DNA from: Brevibacillus parabrevis
GTDB taxonomy: Bacteria > Bacillota > Bacilli > Brevibacillales > Brevibacillaceae
Assembly (NCBI RefSeq): GCF_003710905.1
Contig: NZ_RHHV01000001.1
Span: 1-64,000 of the forward strand
Length of the DNA: 64,000 nucleotides
Reading direction: 5' to 3'
In this document: positions 42,471 through 50,925 of the stretch, piece by piece
How the letters are laid out: each line of letters opens with the position of its first letter
Position numbering within the stretch: position 1 is the first letter of the stretch
Program-made: the position numbers and the translations under genes
The notes under the pieces: generated by a model
What the model saw: the letters and a program-made list of their open reading frames with translations, nothing else
Databases searched by the model: none
What the model was told of the DNA's origin: nothing

Positions 42471-43364
42471 AGGCGTGTTTGGTAGGAATGTTGCCGTTGG
42501 ATGCGACTATGAGAAAATTGGAGATGGGATGAGAGTGTGTAGAACGACACTTTTTCTTAGAGTTTTTATAATGCTCATTCGCAAAATAAAGATAAGAGCG
42601 GAAATGAAACCTGTTAAATCAATGATGCGCTGAGAACTGGTCTGCCAACTGCTTACATGAATTAAGGAAACCAACGGATGGACAAAAGTAGTTTAGCTTA
42701 GCATGCACATTGAACTGTAATACGATATTGTATTTGCTCTGAAATACGGAAGACAGGTGATTTACGGCAAATGAAATCGAAAGCAGGAAAACTCTTGTGG
42801 GAGCTGTACGAGCGAAAAGGGGAGAAGTAGTTGTAGAGGAAGCTTGCGCAAATCATATTAATACTGGTCAGCATTCTTTCCCAACTAAGTGTGTCCGAAT
42901 TCATGGGGGACTTAAAGAGAGAAGCTCACTGATGATTTTTGAAAGTTTGAAAATATAAAGTAACTATAGGGAAGTCGACAGTCCTGTTGAAGAATATATA
43001 TGTGGAGACGATAGGATGAAGCAGGAAAGTGATTGAAGAATACAAACGAAGCCATCTGTGGGGGAATTTTGAAGGTTAGCGTTCAGGTGAGAGATAGAGG
43101 AAGTGAAGTAGAGACAGCGTTCACGTTTAAGGTTTGTAACAGCAGTTGGGAGCAAAAAAGGAAGGAGCCACAACTTTCAACATCACGACAGGTTGTGGCT
43201 CATAACTGAATGAAGTATATATGTTGCCCAATATAGAGCATGCTCTTGGTTCAACAAACTGCCAAGTAACGAAGAAAATAGCAGCCCCATTACGTAATTT
43301 TTTGACACGTTAATCTGGAAGAGCATTGTATAGGCTCAATAGTAAATTACGTATGTTGATCTCC
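42471..43364. other. Gene-poor 0.9-kb stretch
   Basis: No coding region longer than about 70 codons with an SD was found on either strand. Codon use in the short frames looks random, and nothing resembling a known RNA was seen. Composition shifts here from GC-rich to AT-rich. It ends at the hairpin at 43165-43201 and probably contains decayed DNA at the edge of an acquired segment. Confidence 0.6.
43165..43201 (-). terminator. Terminator of the AT-rich minus-strand genes
   Basis: GAGCCACAAC and GTTGTGGCTC, ten perfect pairs with a 17-nt loop. The minus strand continues with CTTCCTTTTTT. Confidence 0.7.
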
Positions 43365-43631
43365 TCAGTCCTCCCTGAAATTATGAATTAATTTTCTAAG
43401 CAAGCTCGCGATTCCCATTCCAATAGATGCAGTAAGCAAATTAATAAATAGAAATGAAATTGACCAAGTCAATGCAAAATATTTTAGGAACAGAATCCCT
43501 AGCATCGCATTAGTGAATAAAAGGACAAGAAAATGAATCTTTGGTAAAAAAAAACGTAAACACCCAGTGATAATTATAGAAAGTATATGAAATGCAATTA
43601 AATAAGAACCAATAAATATTAAAAATTCCAT
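43365..43631 (-). CDS. Small membrane protein, 88 aa
   Basis: Three hydrophobic helices cover most of the chain (FLIFIGSYLIAFHILSIIITGC, FLVLLFTNAMLGILFLKYFA, ISFLFINLLTASIGMGIASLL), ending in a basic, charged tail RKLIHNFRED inside the cell by the positive-inside rule. AAAGGAAGTGG precedes the ATG. It follows the anchored propeller-like protein by 55 bp on the same strand. No family is recognised. Its AT-rich composition matches the island. Confidence 0.65.
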   Translation of the reverse strand: MEFLIFIGSYLIAFHILSIIITGCLRFFLPKIHFLVLLFTNAMLGILFLKYFALTWSISFLFINLLTASIGMGIASLLRKLIHNFRED

Positions 43632-43686
43632 AATTCCACTTCCTTTGAAGCGAATTGTTAAACAACAAATTACTTTTTTGAACTAT

Positions 43687-44763
43687 CTAATTATTGGTTA
43701 TATCGAAGTCAACTAATCTTAGATTATCTAGTTTCTCAAGATAAAAATTAGCTAATACAGAGCCATCATCGATGCTATATTGCCGAATAAGTCCTTCATA
43801 TTTATAGGATTTTCCGTAATATGCTTTATCAAATGTATATAGAACGTGTAATACTTTGCCTTTAATTTTGGATTGGATACTAATTAAATGCTCATTTGAT
43901 TCATTTTGCAATTTCAAGACACTATTGACCTTATTTTGTTTTATCTGAATAAAAACTCCATTATAGAACAGCACATGTATTCCTTGGTAAGCAGGAAATA
44001 TTTTAAATACTTTACCAGTTCCGTTTGTAAGGGGTATCTCTTGAAGATTATCTGCTGTATCTATAAATAGCAATTTTCCATCATTAGAATACATATATAT
44101 CAAATCGTTACTTGTGGTAATGGATCTGAACTCAAATCGGGGAGATCTGCCAAGTACAAATTTTTTTACTATTTCACCATTGAAATTTACTTTTAATATT
44201 TGCTCTTCTTTAACTGTTGGGTCAAATGTTAATACATATATATGATTATTAAAAAAGGTTCCGCTTGTGAAAAATCCATTATTTAGAACAAATTCGACAG
44301 GTTCACTTTTAGCGTTAAGTAAATATATTCCACTCGTGTAAGAAATAATTCCCTTCTCTTTTTTTTGCCCCCAGTTGGTGATAAATGTAATTTTATCATT
44401 GTTATAGAATGTATTTGTAATTCCTTTTCCTGACTCAATTCTTTTCTTAATTAACCGTCCATTTTTAGAAAGAATATAGTAATCGCCTTTATATCTAGAA
44501 GAAATATAAAAATCATTCTTATGCTTAATAAGACTATTTAATGCTCCTTGGTCAATACTCTCTTCATTTATTTTTTTGTCTTCAGAATATATCTCTAATT
44601 TACTTTTGTTCTCTATAAATGAAGTGCGAAGTATTATGTAATTTTCTGCATTTTTATTAATCTTATATGAAAGTTGTCCGGTGCTTAACATTATTATACT
44701 TAAAACACCTGTAACTCCAAAAACTAACAGAAAAAATTTAAAACGTAAATATTTACTTCTCAT
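43687..44763 (-). CDS. Membrane-anchored, beta-propeller-like hypothetical protein
   Basis: A 358-residue protein of unknown function. One N-terminal helix (FKFFLLVFGVTGVLSIIMLS) anchors an extracellular domain made of repeated short strands with motifs such as DFYISSRYKGDYYILSKNGRLIKK, IYMYSNDGKLLFIDTADNL and GLIRQYSIDDGSVLANFYLEKLD, which look like blades of a propeller. AAAAGGAGAG precedes the ATG. It is transcribed with the secreted enzyme gene upstream and the small membrane gene downstream. Lys/Asn-rich and AT-rich, unlike its surroundings outside the island. Confidence 0.65.
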   Translation of the reverse strand: MRSKYLRFKFFLLVFGVTGVLSIIMLSTGQLSYKINKNAENYIILRTSFIENKSKLEIYSEDKKINEESIDQGALNSLIKHKNDFYISSRYKGDYYILSKNGRLIKKRIESGKGITNTFYNNDKITFITNWGQKKEKGIISYTSGIYLLNAKSEPVEFVLNNGFFTSGTFFNNHIYVLTFDPTVKEEQILKVNFNGEIVKKFVLGRSPRFEFRSITTSNDLIYMYSNDGKLLFIDTADNLQEIPLTNGTGKVFKIFPAYQGIHVLFYNGVFIQIKQNKVNSVLKLQNESNEHLISIQSKIKGKVLHVLYTFDKAYYGKSYKYEGLIRQYSIDDGSVLANFYLEKLDNLRLVDFDITNN

Positions 44764-44785
44764 AGACTCTCCTTTTTAATATAGA

Positions 44786-44823
44786 CAGAAAGGTAGGAAA
44801 ATACGGGATTTTCCTACCTTTCT
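44786..44823 (-). terminator. Hairpin between island genes
   Basis: AGAAAGGTAGGAAAA and TTTTCCTACCTTTCT, 15 perfect pairs around TACGGGA. On the minus strand it is followed by G, T-rich but not poly-T sequence, so read-through to the next gene is likely partial. Confidence 0.65.
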
Positions 44824-44830
44824 TGTGCTT

Positions 44831-45685
44831 TTAGATACCAGCACTGTAGAATGGGATAACCTTCGAAGAATTAGCAATATCTTCTGGCCATACTTCATCT
44901 CCGCCATCAGAATCTAGGTTAAAGCCTTGGTTATACCATGCACGCCAGACTATTTGTGAGCAGTAGAAAGATGTAGTGTCCCATTTGTCGAAGTAATTAA
45001 AGTTGTAAGGTTTGTACAAGTTGTCCTCAGCGTATAGTGCAGCGTCAGTGTAGTCGGATAAAGAAGCTTTTTTTACGTGATATCCTGCCACAGTATCGTA
45101 TCGATTTGCCCAGTCATTTATGTGCCAATAAACGCCGTCAATTTTCGGCGCTTGCGGACTCCACCCTTTTGCGAACGACTCTATAGTCCAGGAGTTGCTA
45201 TCCTCAGATACAATAGCAGCATGACCTCCGTAAAACGTACCTGAACTTTCTGATCCAGAATCAAGTGTAATCAGTATATCGCCATAAGTGCCAATCTGCC
45301 CGGTTCCAGATGTCGTTTCCAACTGAAGTTCCCCAGATTCTTCATTGTAAGAGAAGTTCTGTTTCTCAAATTTAGGATCGATTGACGTAATAATACGGAT
45401 CATCTCAACCTTTTCATTCTTTTTCCCTAGGTTGGCTTTCTGTTTGTCTACTTCGTCCTTAAATTCTTCACGTTGTTTTTGGATGATTTTCGACCAGTTC
45501 TCCCTTGTCTGTTTGAGTCGTTCTTGTCTCTGGTTCAGCAATTTGATTACCTCTTGTTCGCTTTTCCCACTTGCTAAGGCAACTTTTTGAATTTCCTCAT
45601 TGTTATACTCTGATTCAGCATTCACGATACTTAATGGGCTGGATATTAATGCAAAGATAGCAAAAGCGCTCAGTAACTTTTTCAT
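44831..45685 (-). CDS. Secreted permuted papain-like (YiiX/YaeF-type) hydrolase
   Basis: A 284-residue exported protein. Residues 1-23 are a signal peptide (cleavage after VNA). A charged coiled-coil region spans about 27-95. The C-terminal catalytic domain has GDILITLD, H155 in YGGHAAIV, E169 in TIESFAKG and C242 in FYCSQIVWRAWY, the His-first, Cys-last order of circularly permuted NlpC/P60 proteins. Such enzymes cleave peptidoglycan peptides or act on lipids; the substrate here is unknown. AGGAGG SD, own promoter upstream, and AT-rich composition. Confidence 0.8.
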   Translation of the reverse strand: MKKLLSAFAIFALISSPLSIVNAESEYNNEEIQKVALASGKSEQEVIKLLNQRQERLKQTRENWSKIIQKQREEFKDEVDKQKANLGKKNEKVEMIRIITSIDPKFEKQNFSYNEESGELQLETTSGTGQIGTYGDILITLDSGSESSGTFYGGHAAIVSEDSNSWTIESFAKGWSPQAPKIDGVYWHINDWANRYDTVAGYHVKKASLSDYTDAALYAEDNLYKPYNFNYFDKWDTTSFYCSQIVWRAWYNQGFNLDSDGGDEVWPEDIANSSKVIPFYSAGI

Positions 45686-45787
45686 AAAGTCCTCCTAAAT
45701 TAAAATTGTAATGATATAAACAGGATGGAAATTGCGAAAAACTTACCTTTTTGTCCCGAAGTGTAAGTAGATAACTTTTTATGAAAA

Positions 45788-45815
45788 ATTTTACATTTTT
45801 TATTTTGTATGTCAA
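45788..45815 (-). promoter_or_regulatory. Promoter of the secreted hydrolase gene
   Basis: Minus strand: TTGACA (45810-45815), 16-bp spacer, TAAAAT (45788-45793), about 100 bp before the start codon. The region 45686-45960 is otherwise AT-rich and non-coding. Confidence 0.75.
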
Positions 45816-45922
45816 TGCTATTTGCTAAATTAATTCTATTAATTTGACTACGCTTATGCTCACTCATTTTTTCCTGTTTTTAGTGCTAAAATTTCATTAG
45901 CTTTTTGCTACTTACAATCCAC

Positions 45923-45945
45923 ATGATCACCTTTTGACTGATCAT
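45923..45945. repeat. Inverted repeat at island border
   Basis: ATGATCA-(9 bp)-TGATCAT, lying 15 bp before the point where homology to the truncated ABC ATPase begins. It could be a regulatory palindrome or the scar of a rearrangement. Confidence 0.5.
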
Positions 45946-45960
45946 CTTTTATTTTGCTGT

Positions 45961-46149
45961 ATGACGATGATCGTGGTGACGCACGAGATGGGCTTTGCCC
46001 GCGAAGTGGCAGATCGGGTCGTCGTCATGCACGATGGCAGGATCATTGAAGAAGGCCCGCCAGCTCGGCTCTTTTCTGCGCCAAGTCATGAACGAACCAA
46101 ACGATTTTTAAGCCAGCTGTCGTCAGAGCGTCTCACCGGCCAGTTATAA
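45961..46149 (+). pseudogene. Truncated polar amino acid ABC transporter ATPase (GlnQ type)
   Basis: Only the last 62 codons remain. They read MTMIVVTHEMGFAREVADRV, a Walker-B-distal segment with the switch histidine, then DGRIIEEGPPARLF and SHERTKRFLSQL, diagnostic of GlnQ/HisP-type ATPases, which are normally about 240 residues. Walker A, signature motif and Walker B are missing. Homology starts abruptly at the AT-rich border, so an insertion or deletion removed the rest of the gene and any upstream permease genes. Its own terminator is intact. Confidence 0.85.
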
Positions 46150-46170
46150 AGGGCCGGGAGACGTTTTTTT
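46129..46170 (+). terminator. Terminator of the former amino acid transporter operon
   Basis: CGTCTCACCGGC and GCCGGGAGACG arms, followed by seven T. The truncated gene's stop codon lies in the loop. Confidence 0.85.
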
Positions 46171-46225
46171 GTGCAACGGGAACGCGGGCCAGGCAAGCTT
46201 GAGCAGATTTATCCGGCGCGCCTAA

Positions 46226-46265
46226 GGCACTTTTTTGTGCCTATGCTACTAAAAAGTACGTACTT
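46226..46265 (+). promoter_or_regulatory. HxlR-type operator before MFS gene
   Basis: GGCACTTTTTTGTGCC (46226-46241) followed by AAAAAGTACGTACTT (46251-46265). The second element is repeated exactly at 48357-48371 beside the hxlR gene, and GGCACTTTTT is shared as well. Confidence 0.75.
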
Positions 46266-46384
46266 CCGCTAAAAGCTCGCATGCTCGATAATGGCAATCA
46301 GCAACACAACATATTCGCCAATCATGATGTGCAAGGGCCCTGCCGAATGACTGGCAAGTAAAATAACAGGAGGATGTTTTCATC

Positions 46385-47593
46385 ATGAGCACAGCTATCA
46401 ACCGAGAGCAGCATGAAAAAGGTGCGAAAAACTCCACGCTCGCTATACTTGCTCTCGCAATCAGTGCATTTGGCATTGGAACGACGGAGTTTGTCATTGT
46501 CGGTCTGTTGTCTACTGTCGCGCAGGATTTGCATGTAACGATCACGCTCGCCGGACTTTTGATTTCCGGCTACGCGCTGGGCGTGGCTGTGGGAGCGCCG
46601 ATCATTACCGCGCTGACCAGCCGAATCCCGCGCAAGACGCTGCTGCTTTTGCTAATGGTGGTCTTCATCGTCGGAAACAGTGTCGCTGCGCTGTCATCAA
46701 GCTTTGCTTTGCTGCTCATTGCCCGTTTCATCACGGCCTTTTCCCATGGTGTCTTCTTTTCCATTGGCTCGACCATTGCGGCAGACCTGGTGCCTGAAAA
46801 TAAACGGGCAAGTGCGATCGCGACGATGTTTACCGGATTGACGGTCGCCACGGTTACAGGTGTGCCTTTGGGAACGTTTATTGGTCAAATGTTTGGCTGG
46901 AGAGCGACGTTTTGGGGCGTAGCCATCCTTGGCCTGATTGCTTTGGTGGCGACCGCGATACTCGTTCCCAGCCAGTTGAAAACAGGCAAGCCTGCCTCAT
47001 TGAAAGATCAAGTGAAAATTATCACAAATAGCCGATTGTTGCTGGCCTTCGCCATTACGGCACTCGGTTACGGCGGAACGTTTGTCACCTTTACGTTTTT
47101 GACGCCGCTTTTGGAAGAGATCACAGGCTATCATGCCAATGTCGTCAGCCTGATTTTGCTTGTGTACGGCATCGCTATTGCCATCGGTAACACAGTCGGA
47201 GGGAGGGCAGCCGACAAAAATCCGCTGCGAGCGTTGTTCTTCATGTTTGTGGTTCAGGCAGTCATTTTGCTCATTCTTACGTTTACCGCGCCGTTCAAGG
47301 TGGCAGGCACGATTACGATTATGTTGATGGGCTTGCTGGCGTTCATGAATGTGCCAGGGCTGCAAGTATACGTGGTGCAGCTCGCGGAAAAATACGTTCC
47401 CGGCGCGGTGGATGTGGCGTCTGCGATCAATATTGCCGCGTTTAATCTCGGAATCGCCATCGGAGCTTTTGTAGGGGGAATCGTTGTAGATTCGCTGGGC
47501 TTGATTCATACGCCGTGGATCGGCGGAGTGATGGTGTTGGGGGCGGCGATTCTTACTGCCATCAGCGGAAAACGGGAAAAGGCGCGCCGTTGA
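46385..47593 (+). CDS. MFS exporter, AraJ/YdhP-like
   Basis: Twelve-helix transporter of 402 residues with the DHA1-type opening ISAFGIGTTEFVIVGLLSTVAQDLHVTITLAGLLISGYALGVAVGAPI and SRIPRKTLLLLLM. The closest remembered relatives are Bacillus YdhP and the AraJ sugar/drug efflux group. AGGAGG lies 11 nt upstream of the ATG. An operator-like element shared with the hxlR/aldo-keto reductase promoter region suggests joint induction. Confidence 0.9.
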   Translation: MSTAINREQHEKGAKNSTLAILALAISAFGIGTTEFVIVGLLSTVAQDLHVTITLAGLLISGYALGVAVGAPIITALTSRIPRKTLLLLLMVVFIVGNSVAALSSSFALLLIARFITAFSHGVFFSIGSTIAADLVPENKRASAIATMFTGLTVATVTGVPLGTFIGQMFGWRATFWGVAILGLIALVATAILVPSQLKTGKPASLKDQVKIITNSRLLLAFAITALGYGGTFVTFTFLTPLLEEITGYHANVVSLILLVYGIAIAIGNTVGGRAADKNPLRALFFMFVVQAVILLILTFTAPFKVAGTITIMLMGLLAFMNVPGLQVYVVQLAEKYVPGAVDVASAINIAAFNLGIAIGAFVGGIVVDSLGLIHTPWIGGVMVLGAAILTAISGKREKARR

Positions 47594-47617
47594 TTGGCTG
47601 CGTTCTTGAAAAAACGA

Positions 47618-47657
47618 AGCAGGCTGTGATCTACTCGCGGATCACAGCCTGCTTTTT
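47618..47657. terminator. Terminator after MFS gene
   Basis: AGCAGGCTGTGATC and GATCACAGCCTGCT, 14 perfect pairs, then TTTT. Confidence 0.9.
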
Positions 47658-47659
47658 GT

Positions 47660-47899
47660 GTGGAGGAGGACGCGTATTTGCCTGCCAGTTCGTCCAACAC
47701 TTCGATGAGCGGCAACGTCTTTTTCAGACCAGACTCGCGAAAGTTCGCCGACCATTTCCCGCATTTCACTGGCAACCGAGGAAAAGGAGTAGATCATGCC
47801 ATTGCCGTTGCTGAACTGCCAGCAGCCAAGCCCCAGCGGCGACAGCAGCAGGTCAGAGCTGCCCAGCTGGCGTAAAACAGAAGATGCGGTTGCTGCCAA
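47660..47899 (-). pseudogene. Decayed aldo/keto reductase gene
   Basis: The first reading frame gives LRQLGSSDLLLSPLGLGCWQ, the N-terminus of a YajO/YghZ-type aldo-keto reductase, but it leaves the family after about 30 codons. In another frame on the same strand (near 47660-47740) FRESGLKKTLPLIEVLDELA, a segment from the family's C-terminal half, can be read. At least one large deletion and one frameshift are needed to explain this; no function is expected. Confidence 0.7.
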
Positions 47900-47947
47900 G
47901 GTGAACCTCTCCTTTTCTCAATCACATGAATGGGGGTGCCGCGGTTG

Positions 47948-48307
47948 TTATTTATTGAGAATGCTGTCTTCCAATACAGCATATTTGTCCCCGTACTCCT
48001 TGATAATATGCTGTTCACCCCAGGCGCATAACGCGTCCAAAATGCTTTTCAGGCTCCAGCCGTACTCGCTCAGCTCGTACTCGACCTTTGGCGGAACTTG
48101 ATTGTAAGTGATCCGGTTGATAATCCCGTCGTCTTCCAGCTCGCGCAGCTGTTGGGTGAGCATTTTTTGCGTGATGCCGGGCATGAGCCGCTTCAACTCG
48201 CTCGTGCGTTTTTTTCCGTGCGTCAGATGGCAAAGAATGACGCACTTCCATTTGCCGCCGATAACTTCGAGTGTGGCTTCGACTGAAATGTTGTACTTCT
48301 TTTTCAA
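47948..48307 (-). CDS. HxlR-family transcriptional regulator
   Basis: A 119-residue winged-helix protein with the family signature EVIGGKWKCVILCHLTHGKKRTSELKRLMPGITQKMLTQQLRELEDDGIINRI and a tail YELSEYGWSLKSILDALCAWGEQH. Translation starts at TTG 48307 with AGGAGGG 8 nt upstream. C22 (KWKCVIL), close to the HTH, could sense electrophiles as in YodB/HypR, but this is speculative. Divergent from an aldo-keto reductase; the probable operator lies between. Confidence 0.92.
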   Translation of the reverse strand: MKKKYNISVEATLEVIGGKWKCVILCHLTHGKKRTSELKRLMPGITQKMLTQQLRELEDDGIINRITYNQVPPKVEYELSEYGWSLKSILDALCAWGEQHIIKEYGDKYAVLEDSILNK

Positions 48308-48330
48308 GAACGGTTCCCTCCTGCATGCAT

Positions 48331-48372
48331 AGGCACTTTTTAGTACCTATCGCACAAAAAAGTACGTACTTT
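48331..48372. promoter_or_regulatory. HxlR-type operator between hxlR and aldo-keto reductase
   Basis: AGGCACTTTTTAGTACCT (48331-48348) and AAAAAAGTACGTACTTT (48356-48372) repeat the two elements seen at 46226-46265 with the same order and similar spacing. Confidence 0.78.
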
Positions 48373-48482
48373 CTCTTTTGGCTATTGTCTCTCATAATAG
48401 CACTTGTCAAACCGTACCCCGCATATTTGACTACTGTAGACTGTCTTTCATAAATAGACAATAGGGATGGAGGAAATTAATC

Positions 48483-49325
48483 ATGGCAAAGCATTTGCAA
48501 GAGACTACCACACTGTACAACGGCGTGAAAATGCCTTGGCTGGGCCTTGGCGTATTTAAAGTCGCGGAAGGATCGGAGCTGGAAAACGCCGTAAAAGCTG
48601 CGATCCGGCACGGCTACCGGAGCATCGACACGGCGGCGATTTACGAGAACGAAGAAGGTGTCGGACGCGGCATTGTCGCTGGCCTGAAAGAAGCGGGCTT
48701 GGCGAGAGAAGACCTTTTTGTGACGTCAAAAGTGTGGAACGCCGACCTTGGCTACGAATCCGCCTTGGCTGCCTACGAAACGAGCCTGAACAAGCTGGGG
48801 CTGGATTACCTCGATCTGTACTTGATTCACTGGCCGGTGGAAGGCAAATTCAAAGAGGCGTGGAGAGCGCTGGAAACTTTGTACAAAGCAGGGCGCGTCA
48901 AGGCGATCGGAGTGAGCAACTTCCACATTCATCATCTCGAAGAGCTGCTCAAGGACGCCGAAATCAAGCCGATGGTCAACCAGGTGGAGTTCCATCCGCG
49001 ACTGTCCCAAACAGAGCTGCGCGCCTACTGCCGGGAGCAGGGCATCCAGTTTGAAGCGTGGTCGCCGCTGATGCAGGGCCAATTGCTGGACAATCCTGTC
49101 CTGAAAGGGATCGCTGAGAAGTACCAAAAATCGATTGCCCAAATCATCTTGCGCTGGGACTTGCAGCATGGCGTTGTGACGATTCCGAAATCGACAAAAG
49201 AACAGCGCATTGTCGAGAATGCCTCGGTGTTTGATTTTGAGCTGACAAAAGAAGATATGGAGCTGATCGACGGCTTGAATGAAAATCATCGCGTCGGTCC
49301 AGATCCGGACAACTTTGATTTTTAA
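48483..49325 (+). CDS. Aldo/keto reductase (YvgN-type glyoxal reductase)
   Basis: NADPH-dependent carbonyl reductase of 280 residues. The AKR tetrad is visible: D ([10 protein letters not shown]), Y in [12 protein letters not shown] in TSKVWN and H in LIHWP. C-terminal [21 protein letters not shown] binds the cofactor phosphate. It is most like B. subtilis YvgN/YtbE, which detoxify methylglyoxal and other aldehydes. GGAGG precedes the ATG. HxlR-controlled expression together with the MFS gene at 46385 is inferred from the shared operator. Confidence 0.92.
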   Translation: MAKHLQETTTLYNGVKMPWLGLGVFKVAEGSELENAVKAAIRHGYRSIDTAAIYENEEGVGRGIVAGLKEAGLAREDLFVTSKVWNADLGYESALAAYETSLNKLGLDYLDLYLIHWPVEGKFKEAWRALETLYKAGRVKAIGVSNFHIHHLEELLKDAEIKPMVNQVEFHPRLSQTELRAYCREQGIQFEAWSPLMQGQLLDNPVLKGIAEKYQKSIAQIILRWDLQHGVVTIPKSTKEQRIVENASVFDFELTKEDMELIDGLNENHRVGPDPDNFDF

Positions 49326-49333
49326 TCGATACA

Positions 49334-49374
49334 GAAAAAGGGTATAGAGCCGCCTCTATATCCTTTTCTTTTTG
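49334..49374 (+). terminator. Terminator after aldo/keto reductase
   Basis: AAAAAGGGTATAGAG and CTCTATATCCTTTT arms followed by CTTTTT. Confidence 0.8.
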
Positions 49375-49512
49375 GGAAGCGGGAACTGAAACTTGTCAAT
49401 CTTCCGACACATATTCATGCCCAAAATAGCCAGGTTGAGTCATGTAGCGAAACGGGCAATCGTCATATACTCAATTTCGTAAAATCATCAGTACGAGGGG
49501 GAACGCGGGTAT

Positions 49513-50892
49513 ATGGCGATGCCGCAAACGTATCAGCAAGAAGCAACAGAGGAGCCACAAAAGGAAAAACGCTTGTATGTGGCGATCTGGCGGTGGCATT
49601 TTTACGCAGGTATTATTTTTGCTCCTTTTCTGATTTTATTAGCTATCACTGGCGGAATTTATTTGTACAAGCCGCAGATTGAAGCGTGGATGTACAAGGA
49701 CCTTTACTATGTCGCGGCGGGACATACGGCTGTATCGCCGACCATGCAGGTTGAGGCAGTAAGACAGGCTTATCCGGAAGCCGTCATCACACGCTACCGT
49801 CCGTCTGATGAGCCGACACGAACAGCCGAGGTCGGCATTGTCGAACACAAGGTCAGCAAAACTGTCTTCGTCAGTCCGTTTGACGGCAAAATCGTCGGCG
49901 ATCTGAATGATCAGAACAAGCTCATGCAAGTCATGAAAAAACTTCACGGCGAGCTGATGGCAGGGAAAACAGGCGACCGGATTATCGAGCTGTCAGCCTG
50001 TTGGGGAATGATTTTGCTCGTAACCGGAGTCTATCTGTGGTGGCCGCGCAACACAAAATCGCTGTACGGAACGCTGATCCCGAGATTCACGCAAGGAAAA
50101 CGCATTTTCTGGCGGGATTTGCATGCTGTGCCCGCTTTCTGGCTCTCTTTGTTTACCGCTGTACTGATCATGACAGGCTTGCCGTGGTCTGGCGTCTGGG
50201 GCGATTACGTCAACAAGGCAGCCACTTCCGCACAATCCGGCTACCCCGACCAACTGTGGGGTAGCGTACCGGAGTCGGTGATCCCGACAAAGGCTGTTGC
50301 CGAAGTATCGTGGGCTGCCGAAAACATGCCCGTGCCGGAATCCGCTCAAAAAGGCGGAGTACAAACATTGCCGTTGGAACAAGTAGTCAACATTGCTACT
50401 GAGCGCAAAGTCCCTGCCGGATATACGATCAATCTGCCCGAAGGAGAAAAAGGCGTCTACACCGTGTCGGTTTTCCCGAAATCTCCGGTAGATAACGCGA
50501 CGCTGCACATCGATCAATACAGCGGCAAGGTGCTCGCTGACTTGCGTTTTGCCGATTACGGGACAATGGCAAAAGCAATCGAAATCGGCATCGCTTTGCA
50601 CGAGGGACGCTTTTTCGGCTGGCCGAACCAGCTTTTGGCGGCATTGACTTGCCTCGGCTTGGTAGGCATTTCGCTTACCGGGCTGATCATGTGGTGGAAA
50701 CGCAAGCCGGCTGGCAAGCTGGGAGCGCCAGCTTTGCCGAAAAACTACAAGCTGATGAAAGGCGTCGCAGCCATCATCATCGCGTTTGGACTGTTTTTTC
50801 CGCTGGTGGGCATTTCCCTGGTTGCCGTGCTGCTTGTCGATTTGCTTGTCATCAGGCGGATTCCTGCGGCCAAGCGATTTTTGGGAGCGTAG
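49513..50892 (+). CDS. PepSY-associated membrane protein
   Basis: A 459-residue membrane protein with four or five helices and PepSY domains between them: IWRWHFYAGIIFAPFLILLAITGGIYLYKP, then an extracytoplasmic part, LSACWGMILLVTGVYLWWPR, FWRDLHAVPAFWLSLFTAVLIMTGLPW and LVGISLTGLIMWWKRK. Histidines in WHFYAG, KLHGEL, DLHAVPA and LHEGRF could bind haem, as proposed for the PiuB/ferric-reductase-like members often found in iron-uptake loci. No Fur box was seen upstream. The response regulator gene follows after 33 bp and probably belongs to the same transcript. Confidence 0.85.
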   Translation: MAMPQTYQQEATEEPQKEKRLYVAIWRWHFYAGIIFAPFLILLAITGGIYLYKPQIEAWMYKDLYYVAAGHTAVSPTMQVEAVRQAYPEAVITRYRPSDEPTRTAEVGIVEHKVSKTVFVSPFDGKIVGDLNDQNKLMQVMKKLHGELMAGKTGDRIIELSACWGMILLVTGVYLWWPRNTKSLYGTLIPRFTQGKRIFWRDLHAVPAFWLSLFTAVLIMTGLPWSGVWGDYVNKAATSAQSGYPDQLWGSVPESVIPTKAVAEVSWAAENMPVPESAQKGGVQTLPLEQVVNIATERKVPAGYTINLPEGEKGVYTVSVFPKSPVDNATLHIDQYSGKVLADLRFADYGTMAKAIEIGIALHEGRFFGWPNQLLAALTCLGLVGISLTGLIMWWKRKPAGKLGAPALPKNYKLMKGVAAIIIAFGLFFPLVGISLVAVLLVDLLVIRRIPAAKRFLGA

Positions 50893-50925
50893 GGAGCAGT
50901 TGCAAAAGCGAGGAGGGAGAGCGTC

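Noticed and set aside
48015..48461. 148-codon frame on the minus strand overlapping hxlR
   Set aside because: It overlaps the hxlR gene in another frame; the HxlR frame has the full winged-helix signature and an SD.
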